Source: a virus
IMG/VR virus record: IMGVR_UViG_3300006076_000025
Location: 1-25,287 of that record
Length of the DNA: 25,287 nucleotides
Direction: 5' to 3' (one strand)
Each line of letters begins with the position of its first letter. Within the stretch, counting starts at the first letter, position 1. This document shows, piece after piece, positions 15,713 through 21,618 of the stretch. The translations under genes were made by a program, and so were the position numbers. The notes below the pieces were generated by a model. The model ran no database searches and was not told where the DNA came from. It was given only the letters and a program-made list of their open reading frames with translations.

Positions 15713-17001
15713 CTCATAATCCTTAGTTTGGCATTTTCATCTTCTAAAAACTCTTTAGAATAAGGGTATAAAACTATTCCTGTCTTTTTATAAAATTTTT
15801 TAGCACTGTATAGCGATATAACTTCTAAATTTGAGTAGTATGTATTAGCTCTATAATATAAAACATCTAAAATATCAGAGATGAAAAATACATCAAAATC
15901 TCGTATTGCTATACCTATATCACTATATGGATAAATCCATACATTGTATGCTTTAACTATCCTCTTAGCTACATTATAAGAGGGTATATAGCGTCCTCTT
16001 AACCAAGTATTCAAAGTAGAAATATGAACCTTTAATATCTCAGTTATCTCTTCTTTACCATAATTATCTACTAACTCATTAATAGACACAGTAGGATAAC
16101 CATAATGTGGATTAGTAAGTTGAAAAGATTTTACTGTTATTTCATTATAAGGATATAGAATTTTACCTGTCTCTTCATATACCAATCTAGCTATTGGCAG
16201 TGGTATATAATCTACTTTATCAAAAAACTCTTCAGACATATACTTCAAAATATAAGATTTTACATCGTGTTTTGAAACCCCTTTAGTTCTATATTTACTC
16301 ATTATAGGGTATATTGAGTATTTATAGGTTTCATATATCTTAACCTTATACTCTAAAGGTAAATCCCCCATTCGTAAAAAGATACCTAACTGTCTAGTAG
16401 AAATACCTAATACTTCACTTACCCGTTTATTACCTAAGGTTCTAGTTAAAGTTTTTAACTGTTTTTTAACTTTAACTTTAGGATTATCTATTGACTTTAA
16501 GTATTTTTCAGAAAATGGGTAAAGAACTACTCCTAAAGATGTATAAAAACTTAAAGCTGTTAGTTTATCAGGTAGTTGCTTCCCTTTATGTAATTCTAGG
16601 GCATAGTTATGGCTAACATTAGCTACTAACCTAATATCTTTGGTAGAGTAGTTCTTAATATCTACTCCTTCATCACTATAAGGATAAATAAAAACTCCAA
16701 AGATACTTCTTATTCTCATTGGAATAGTATGTGTGGAGAAAAAATACTCTTTGTGGTAATAAGCAACTAAATCTGTGGTTATATAATGTTTGTAGGTATA
16801 TATATCCACTACTTTTTTAAACTCTTCAAAAGTAATATTGCGTCTTTTACCTTTAATCTTTTTTAACTCTTCTACTACAAAAGATAGTTTTGGTATATTA
16901 ACTACTTTCTCAGGTATATTAGCAACTCGTTGTTTTACAATTAGTTTTTTTGTTTGTGTATTAAATAACTCTTTAACTTTTTTTAAACTTGGATAACTCA
17001 T
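15709..17001 (-). CDS. Six-repeat HTH-like (XRE-type) protein with YPYS repeat ends; function unknown
   Basis: The 430-residue product appears to be built of six related ~50-residue units, each ending in G/Y-x-x-(L/I)-Y-P-(Y/F/I)-(S/N/M). The Y-P pairs are at residues 106, 161, 231, 283, 357 and 412. Unit five (ITEILKVHISTLNTWLRGRY then IPSYNVAKRIVKAYNV) looks like a Cro/C1-type helix-turn-helix, and unit three (VSEVLGISTRQLGIFLRMGD) does too; the others keep the L/I-P-x-x-x-A-x-x-x-Y-x-x-x-G pattern but with weaker recognition helices. The N-terminal 50 residues are basic. It lies between the exonuclease and the helicase in the replication operon, preceded by the conserved AAGGAGTGAG leader. 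DNA binding is inferred; regulation, origin recognition or packaging are all possible. Confidence 0.7.
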   Translation of the reverse strand: MSYPSLKKVKELFNTQTKKLIVKQRVANIPEKVVNIPKLSFVVEELKKIKGKRRNITFEEFKKVVDIYTYKHYITTDLVAYYHKEYFFSTHTIPMRIRSIFGVFIYPYSDEGVDIKNYSTKDIRLVANVSHNYALELHKGKQLPDKLTALSFYTSLGVVLYPFSEKYLKSIDNPKVKVKKQLKTLTRTLGNKRVSEVLGISTRQLGIFLRMGDLPLEYKVKIYETYKYSIYPIMSKYRTKGVSKHDVKSYILKYMSEEFFDKVDYIPLPIARLVYEETGKILYPYNEITVKSFQLTNPHYGYPTVSINELVDNYGKEEITEILKVHISTLNTWLRGRYIPSYNVAKRIVKAYNVWIYPYSDIGIAIRDFDVFFISDILDVLYYRANTYYSNLEVISLYSAKKFYKKTGIVLYPYSKEFLEDENAKLRIMR

Positions 17002-17003
17002 TT

Positions 17004-17013
17004 CTCACTCCTT
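17004..17013 (-). promoter_or_regulatory. Conserved early leader / ribosome binding site (six-repeat HTH gene)
   Basis: AAGGAGTGAG, ending two bases before the ATG at 17001. Confidence 0.8.
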
Positions 17014-17026
17014 AAATGATAATAAG

Positions 17027-17299
17027 TTATTTAGACTCTTCAGATAATAGTTCTGCTATTAATTGACTATAACCCCCAATATCTACCCAACTATCTAAAT
17101 GATTAGGGGAGGAGGCTACTCTAGCAACTTTAGCTACTAAATCTTGAATCATAACTTCAAAATCTTCTGGTAACTCTTCTCCATTAACCTCTTTATATCT
17201 CTTACGAATAAGTTTAATTAAATTTCTCCTAAAATTCACATTACCTTTATAATCCCCATAGATTTTAGTTCTTGTTTCTAATATATTATTTAAATCCAT
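17027..17299 (-). CDS. Possible internal-start product: stand-alone DUF6378-like protein, 90 aa
   Basis: The ATG at codon 248 of the exonuclease gene is preceded by AAGGACGAGAAA, with AAGGA seven bases before it. Translation from there would give exactly the DUF6378-like domain (residues MDLNNILETRTKIYGDY onward), the size of stand-alone family members. Whether the phage makes this shorter protein besides the fusion cannot be decided from sequence alone. The domain is often found as an independent small phage protein of unknown function. Confidence 0.45.
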   Translation of the reverse strand: MDLNNILETRTKIYGDYKGNVNFRRNLIKLIRKRYKEVNGEELPEDFEVMIQDLVAKVARVASSPNHLDSWVDIGGYSQLIAELLSEESK

Positions 17300-18040
17300 T
17301 TTCTCGTCCTTAATATTTTGTATTGGTGGTTGCCACAATTTGATAGAACCATCTAATTGTAACTGGTGCATATTAACTAACCGCATAGTAAGTAAAGCGT
17401 CCTCTTCAGTCAATTTAGCTTTTTTATAAGCTTCTACAACCCTCTTCCACATCTCTACCTCATCTGTAACTCCTTGTAAAAGTTTGTTAGCTTTAACTTT
17501 CCCTATATAAGGGCAACCTTTAATATTATCAGCTTTATCCCCTATTAATGTTTGATAATAAGGATATTTAAGAGCTTCTATTTGAGTAATTTCTACAAAT
17601 CTTGGATTATTATGATAATAGTTATAATGCTTACCTGCTACATTATTTAATACATCTTTATCAATAGCACATAGTAAGTATTTATTTGGATATAAAGATT
17701 TAAGTAACACTACTTTATCATCTGCCTCGTAACCTTCACAAATCTCTCCGTCAAAATTCTTATTCAATAACTCTTTAAGCTCTTTAAGTTTTGCTGGATA
17801 ACGGAGGTTTTGCCTATTAGCCTTGTAGGTAGAAGTTAGCTCGTGTCTAAAAGTTGAGCCAGATGAGAAATATAATTCCACATCTTCAACTCCTGTATCT
17901 CTTACAATATGATTTAACCTATCTACTGCTGTTTGATAAGCTAACTCTAAATCTAAGTCAAATACTCCTTCTGATACTTCATACTCTAACTGTTGCGCTG
18001 TTATATAGGCTATTGTATCTGCATCTATTAATCCAATCAT
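17027..18040 (-). CDS. 5'-3' exonuclease (T7 gp6 / FEN family) fused to a DUF6378-like domain
   Basis: Residues 1 to about 235 are a FEN-type exonuclease: IDAD (D6, D8), the Y-K-A-N-R element at 72-76, EADDKV (E105, D107, D108), IDKDVLNN (D127, D129), and the helix-hairpin-helix region LIGDKADNIKGCPYIGKVKA (D168, D171). Such enzymes degrade host DNA and remove RNA primers. Residues 248-337 are a second complete domain: R-T-K-I-Y-G-D-Y followed by D-L-V-A-K-V-A-R-V and N-H-L-D-S-W-V-D-I-G-G-Y, which is the pattern I know from the small stand-alone phage family DUF6378. The start is in an ATGA overlap with the preceding gene with AAAGGA six bases upstream. At the junction is an internal ATG with its own ribosome binding site, described separately. 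Confidence 0.85.
   Translation of the reverse strand: MIGLIDADTIAYITAQQLEYEVSEGVFDLDLELAYQTAVDRLNHIVRDTGVEDVELYFSSGSTFRHELTSTYKANRQNLRYPAKLKELKELLNKNFDGEICEGYEADDKVVLLKSLYPNKYLLCAIDKDVLNNVAGKHYNYYHNNPRFVEITQIEALKYPYYQTLIGDKADNIKGCPYIGKVKANKLLQGVTDEVEMWKRVVEAYKKAKLTEEDALLTMRLVNMHQLQLDGSIKLWQPPIQNIKDEKMDLNNILETRTKIYGDYKGNVNFRRNLIKLIRKRYKEVNGEELPEDFEVMIQDLVAKVARVASSPNHLDSWVDIGGYSQLIAELLSEESK
17303..17311 (-). promoter_or_regulatory. Internal ribosome binding site, near copy of the early leader
   Basis: AAGGACGAG followed by AAA and ATG. Compare AAGGAGTGAG-AAA-ATG in front of the 160-aa gene: the two differ by one deletion and one substitution. It sits in the coding sequence of the exonuclease fusion at the domain boundary. 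Confidence 0.55.
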
Positions 18041-18627
18041 TTTTTATCCTTTGAAATATATGGGTAAATATAACCTCTTTGAGCAAAGGTATCATAGATA
18101 AATACCCATTTAGGTTTAAACTCATTTAATTTAGTGTTAAATGAGTTTATATTTATACTATCAAAACTAGTAATAATAGTATTAGAATTTAATTTAGGGG
18201 GTGAAATATATTTACCTTTAATATTAATGAAGTATACTTCATTATCTGTAACCCATAGGTTAGTATCAGTTAGTAATTTATCTATGTAAGATAGATTTTT
18301 ATAATGTATCCTCTTTGCTCTGTTGTAAGCTTGTAACTGTTTAAAGAGTTTTTTAAATTTAAATATCGAAATATAACCCTCTAAAGCTTTATTTAATTGA
18401 AACTGAGTTAAAAAGGGGAGTCTACATCTTAACTCTTTATACTGTAAAAGCTTCAAGATATATTCCACATCTTTATAAGTTGTAGATAACTTATTAGTTA
18501 AAGACTTAACTAATATTTGATTATCTTTGGTAGTTATTAGATAATCGTGTCTAGTAGCTAATTGATTTAAACTCATTTCTTTAACTATTTTTATTTGTCT
18601 TTTTATATAATTTACTATATAATTCAT
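18037..18627 (-). CDS. Early protein of unknown function, 196 aa
   Basis: The ATG at 18627 has the AAGGAGTGAG leader two bases upstream. The product is rich in Lys, Leu, Ile and Tyr. Residues about 1-110 are predicted mostly helical and basic (NYIVNYIKRQIKIVKEMSLN, later KFKKLFKQLQAYNRAKRIHY); the C-terminal 85 residues alternate short strands (LWVTDNEVYFINIKGKYI, KWVFIYD) and end in RGYIYPYISKDKK. No nuclease, polymerase or membrane signature is visible. It overlaps the exonuclease start by four bases (ATGA), so the two are translationally coupled. It follows the polymerase terminator and so may need read-through or a promoter of its own. Confidence 0.65.
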   Translation of the reverse strand: MNYIVNYIKRQIKIVKEMSLNQLATRHDYLITTKDNQILVKSLTNKLSTTYKDVEYILKLLQYKELRCRLPFLTQFQLNKALEGYISIFKFKKLFKQLQAYNRAKRIHYKNLSYIDKLLTDTNLWVTDNEVYFINIKGKYISPPKLNSNTIITSFDSININSFNTKLNEFKPKWVFIYDTFAQRGYIYPYISKDKK

Positions 18628-18629
18628 AT

Positions 18630-18639
18630 CTCACTCCTT
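18630..18639 (-). promoter_or_regulatory. Conserved early leader / ribosome binding site (196-aa gene)
   Basis: AAGGAGTGAG, ending two bases before the ATG at 18627, preceded on the coding strand by TTATA-rich DNA. Confidence 0.8.
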
Positions 18640-18653
18640 ATAATGTATTTATA

Positions 18654-18692
18654 AAAATAAGAGTAAGAGTAAGAAACTCTTACTCTTATTTT
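18654..18692 (-). terminator. Strong hairpin with U tract after DNA polymerase gene
   Basis: A perfect 17-bp stem (AAAATAAGAGTAAGAGT on one side) with a five-base loop lies two bases past the polymerase stop codon. Read on the - strand the stem is followed by TTTTTAT, as in an intrinsic terminator. The stem is A/T- and GA/CT-rich, so termination may be partial, which would still allow expression of the downstream exonuclease-helicase genes. Confidence 0.7.
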
Positions 18693-18694
18693 AC

Positions 18695-20323
18695 TTATAA
18701 ATCTTTTATACTCTTACCACTATTAACTTCAATTGGACACGGTATATCTCTATAGTAATATTGATTAGATGTTTGAGAGATATATTCCCACGCATATTCC
18801 ATAGCCTCTTTTAATGCTGATTTATACTTAGCTTCTTCACGAATTGGCACTTCTAAGTAAATAGCATCGTGGATAAAGTTTATAATGTAATTAATAGACT
18901 CAGGGTGCTTAGTGATGAGGTAATCAATAGCTACCCTACCTATCTCTCCGCCAGTGCCTTGAATTGGAGCATTAATAGCTTCTGAATAACCTTTAGGAAT
19001 TATCGGATAACCTAAAGCTGTATATACAATTTTAACTTCTCGTGTTACTTTGTTATGGTATTTCTTAATATTAGGGTAAGCTTTAAAGAATTTATTATAT
19101 AAATCTTTAGTCTGCTCAGGAGTCCATTTAATATTATAAAGTTCGAAAGCATATTGTCTTAAAGTATTTATACCCATTCCATAAGTAAGCCCAAAATTAC
19201 AAATTTTAGCTTGTTGGCGCTCTTCAGGAGTAATATCAGATTTACCAGTAATAAGCTGAGCGGTAGCTGTATGTAAATCTTTACCCTCTTTAAGAGCTTT
19301 GTATAGATTATCTTCTCTCATATACTCAGTAGCTATACGAAGTTCCAATGTAGGGTAATCTGCTCCTATTAGGATAGTGTCATTAGGTCCAAGAGAATTA
19401 AATGTAAGAGAATTAAGTTTAAAAATATCTTTAAACTCTCTTGGATAATTTTGTAGATTTTGAAGATATTTAAGCGGAGAGTCTTTAGGAACTCCATTAC
19501 AACTCCAACGGCTAGTGCGTGTTCCTAAGGGATTAAACTTCCCATAAACTCTATCTAAATCTCTAAATCTCTCAAGTTTGGTTAATTTAGTTTTAACTTT
19601 CCTATATTCTAATAGATTAGCTATAACAGGATTATCTTGATGTTTTAAGAGTTCAGCTCTATCTGCTTTAGGTAAATTAAAGTAATCTTTAATCTGTTTT
19701 GGACTATCAATGTTTATATCTAACCCTATCTCCTCTAAAACATCAAATTTCTTAAGAGTCATAAGGGCTTTTAAGTTTTGATAGAGTTTATCTACCTTAT
19801 CTCTATCTACTGGTAAGCCATTCATTTGCCACTGTATAGCTTGTTTTAAAGCTTTAATCCCTAATTGGTATGCTGGGTGTTTAAAGATGTGGAATAGAGT
19901 AGGATACAGATACTCAAGTATCTCTACATCACTCTTGATATATTGAAGTTGCTCTTGTGTTAAAACTTCATCTCTTTTAAACCCTTTCTTTTGTAAGAGT
20001 TTTTTATCAATGTTTTGGTAGAAGGGTAGATTGAAATAAGAGGCTACCTTATCTAGTGAAAACTCTTGTATCTGTGGAATAGCTATTTTAATAGCATAAT
20101 ATAAATCATCAAATGTGTTTGAAGTCCAATTAAGAGTTCCAAAGTCGTAAGCTAAATTGTATCCTACTAAATGTTTATTTTGATATTTAGATTTAAATTT
20201 TTCTATATCCTCATCAGAATTAATTCTGATAATTTCAACTGGTTCTCCTAATGGTTTTAATTGTATGACAGAGGTTTTATAATATAAATCCTCTGTCTCT
20301 ATATCAAAAAATATCGGTTTCAT
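18695..20323 (-). CDS. Family A DNA polymerase with 3'-5' exonuclease domain (compact)
   Basis: The 542-residue product has a proofreading domain with the three Exo motifs: FFDIETE (D7, E9), YNLAYDFGTL (D60) and YIKSDVEIL (Y128, D132). The polymerase half has GTRTSRWSC (267-275), motif A ADYPTLELRIA (D322, E327), motif B R369-x3-K373-x3-F377-G-x-x-Y381 (QQAKICNFGLTYG), and motif C IHDAIYLEV (H485, D486). Motif C has Ala where most family A enzymes have Glu (HDE), while both key aspartates are present. At 542 residues it is clearly shorter than T7 gp5 (704) or E. coli Pol I (928). It has the AAGGAGTGAG leader and is followed by a terminator. It would be the replicative polymerase. Confidence 0.93.
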   Translation of the reverse strand: MKPIFFDIETEDLYYKTSVIQLKPLGEPVEIIRINSDEDIEKFKSKYQNKHLVGYNLAYDFGTLNWTSNTFDDLYYAIKIAIPQIQEFSLDKVASYFNLPFYQNIDKKLLQKKGFKRDEVLTQEQLQYIKSDVEILEYLYPTLFHIFKHPAYQLGIKALKQAIQWQMNGLPVDRDKVDKLYQNLKALMTLKKFDVLEEIGLDINIDSPKQIKDYFNLPKADRAELLKHQDNPVIANLLEYRKVKTKLTKLERFRDLDRVYGKFNPLGTRTSRWSCNGVPKDSPLKYLQNLQNYPREFKDIFKLNSLTFNSLGPNDTILIGADYPTLELRIATEYMREDNLYKALKEGKDLHTATAQLITGKSDITPEERQQAKICNFGLTYGMGINTLRQYAFELYNIKWTPEQTKDLYNKFFKAYPNIKKYHNKVTREVKIVYTALGYPIIPKGYSEAINAPIQGTGGEIGRVAIDYLITKHPESINYIINFIHDAIYLEVPIREEAKYKSALKEAMEYAWEYISQTSNQYYYRDIPCPIEVNSGKSIKDL

Positions 20324-20326
20324 CTT

Positions 20327-20336
20327 CTCACTCCTT
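20327..20336 (-). promoter_or_regulatory. Conserved early leader / ribosome binding site (DNA polymerase gene)
   Basis: AAGGAGTGAG, ending three bases before the ATG at 20323. A weak 6-bp A/T-only hairpin (20344-20359) separates it from the stop codon of the ssDNA-binding protein gene. Confidence 0.8.
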
Positions 20337-20360
20337 ATTTTAATTTTAACACTTTAAAAC

Positions 20361-20936
20361 CTAAAAAGGTATCTCTTCATTATTAATGTTAGTATTATTT
20401 ACATCAGGCATAACATCAAGTCCATCATCAACCTCTAAAACTTCAACTGGATAATCTTCTTGATAAGGAACAAACTTAATAAATTGTATAGCCTTGAGTA
20501 TAAGAGTTATCCCATTAATAGCTGATGATTTTTTATATATGAAAGGCATACCTATAACAACTCCAATAGAACCGTTACCTACCTTTTTTTGAGCTTGATG
20601 AAAAGAGGTAGTTACATCAAGCCCATTAGCTTTAAAAACTTTTATAATAGTTTTATGAGTTATACCGTCTTGAGTGGTATAAGTAGCATTAGTCTTAAAT
20701 CTGAATGCTACTGTGCCATCTTCTAATTCTTTATAAGGTAAAAACTTTGGAGGTTGTTTATTACCCTCTGCATACCATAAGTCATTTAGTTCTTTAATGT
20801 AAGATTGCGCTTGATTCTTAGGAACTATTACTGTAGTTACAAATTCTCTCTTTGGAGGATTAACTAAGTCATTTAGTTGCCCCTCGCCAGAAATTGTAGT
20901 CCATCTTAATTCACCTCTAACTTTGAAAAAACTCAT
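20361..20936 (-). CDS. Single-stranded DNA-binding protein (T7 gp2.5-like, OB fold)
   Basis: The 191-residue product starts with a beta strand and conserved-looking aromatic positions (MSFFKVRGELRWTT), continues with the strands expected of an OB fold, and has the element KVGNGSIGVVIGMPFIYK followed by G-I-T-L-I-L-K-A-I-Q-F-I-K-F-V, a pattern I know from phage ssDNA-binding proteins of the gp2.5/DUF2815 type (GNGS-x-x-x-V ... G-V-x-L-x-L-x-A-V-Q). The C-terminus is an acidic tail ending in EEIPF; acidic tails with a final Phe are used by SSBs and T7 gp2.5 to contact polymerase and helicase. It lies directly before the polymerase gene, with the AAGGAGTGAG leader and two hairpins upstream. Confidence 0.85.
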   Translation of the reverse strand: MSFFKVRGELRWTTISGEGQLNDLVNPPKREFVTTVIVPKNQAQSYIKELNDLWYAEGNKQPPKFLPYKELEDGTVAFRFKTNATYTTQDGITHKTIIKVFKANGLDVTTSFHQAQKKVGNGSIGVVIGMPFIYKKSSAINGITLILKAIQFIKFVPYQEDYPVEVLEVDDGLDVMPDVNNTNINNEEIPF

Positions 20937-20938
20937 AA

Positions 20939-20948
20939 CTCACTCCTT
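20939..20948 (-). promoter_or_regulatory. Conserved early leader / ribosome binding site (ssDNA-binding protein gene)
   Basis: AAGGAGTGAG, ending two bases before the ATG at 20936. Confidence 0.8.
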
Positions 20949-20960
20949 GTTAATAAATTG

Positions 20961-20984
20961 TAGAGGTTACCTTGATAACCTCTA
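20961..20984 (-). promoter_or_regulatory. Hairpin in the leader of the ssDNA-binding protein gene
   Basis: A 9-bp stem (TAGAGGTTA with TAACCTCTA) and six-base loop lies about 12 bases upstream of the leader. It could stabilise or be processed at the 5' end of the mRNA; no U tract follows, so a terminator is less likely. Confidence 0.5.
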
Positions 20985-20996
20985 TCAGTTATTAAC

Positions 20997-21038
20997 AATA
21001 TTATCTGTAGGGGATTATAAACTCCTACAGATAATATT
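20997..21038 (-). terminator. 17-bp stem-loop between 160-aa gene and ssDNA-binding protein gene
   Basis: A perfect 15-bp stem (AATATTATCTGTAGG with its reverse complement), extended by one G-U and one G-C pair to an eight-base loop. It begins six bases after the stop of the 160-aa gene. On the - strand it is followed by GTTAATAACTG, a poor U tract, so attenuator or RNase III-type processing hairpin are alternatives to a terminator. Confidence 0.5.
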
Positions 21039-21043
21039 AATTA

Positions 21044-21526
21044 TCAACTCTCAGGAGAGCAGGGACGCTTATCTTTAATAAAAGGATAGTTAGCTAATAT
21101 CCACTCTTTTGGAGGTAGATTAGTAGTAACAGCAGTTTCAATATACTTAGTATATTCTTCTTCACTCATAGTCTTTTTAGCGTCTTCTAATAACTTAGGT
21201 AATATCTCTGAGAGATAATTTTTCTTTAACTTACGAATAATTTTAGAGTAGCGTGTATAACCAGTCTTACTATTACCTTTATAAAACTGAGTTTTATTTT
21301 GGTAAATTATCGGTATCCAAAGTCCGCTATCTAAATCTTTTAAATATTCAGTGCCATCATTACACTTCACATAGTAATCATCAGTTGTGAGATATTTATC
21401 TCTTCTCTTACTTTCCAAAATAGTCTCTAAAGCCTCTCTAACATCATTAGGCATATCGTAATTATATATGATATTAGATATATACCTTTTTATTTTAGCT
21501 ACTGAATTAAACTTTGTATTATTCAT
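21044..21526 (-). CDS. Early protein of unknown function, 160 aa
   Basis: The ATG has the AAGGAGTGAG leader three bases upstream. The N-terminal third is helical (SVAKIKRYISNIIYNYDMPN, then VREALETILESKRRDK), the middle has a beta-like part (YYVKCNDGTEYL, GLWIPIIYQNKTQFYKG), and the C-terminal third is helical and charged, ending with PPKEWILANYPFIKDKRPCS. No family is recognised. Being between the primase-helicase and the ssDNA-binding protein suggests a replication accessory role, which is only inferred from position. Confidence 0.65.
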   Translation of the reverse strand: MNNTKFNSVAKIKRYISNIIYNYDMPNDVREALETILESKRRDKYLTTDDYYVKCNDGTEYLKDLDSGLWIPIIYQNKTQFYKGNSKTGYTRYSKIIRKLKKNYLSEILPKLLEDAKKTMSEEEYTKYIETAVTTNLPPKEWILANYPFIKDKRPCSPES

Positions 21527-21529
21527 TTT

Positions 21530-21539
21530 CTCACTCCTT
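21530..21539 (-). promoter_or_regulatory. Conserved early leader / ribosome binding site (160-aa gene)
   Basis: AAGGAGTGAG, ending three bases (AAA) before the ATG at 21526. An exact TATAAT at 21560-21555 (- strand) lies just upstream and could be a promoter, but such hexamers are common by chance here. Confidence 0.8.
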
Positions 21540-21593
21540 ATTTTTAATTATATTATTATATCTAAATTAAGTTTAAATATACCTTAAATGTAA

Positions 21594-21618
21594 TTAAATA
21601 ATCATATTGATTATTTAA
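21594..21618 (-). terminator. A/T-rich 11-bp hairpin overlapping the primase-helicase stop codon
   Basis: TTAAATAATCA and its reverse complement around a three-base loop. Only one G-C pair is present and no clear U tract follows, so it is at best a weak terminator or a processing site. Confidence 0.35.
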
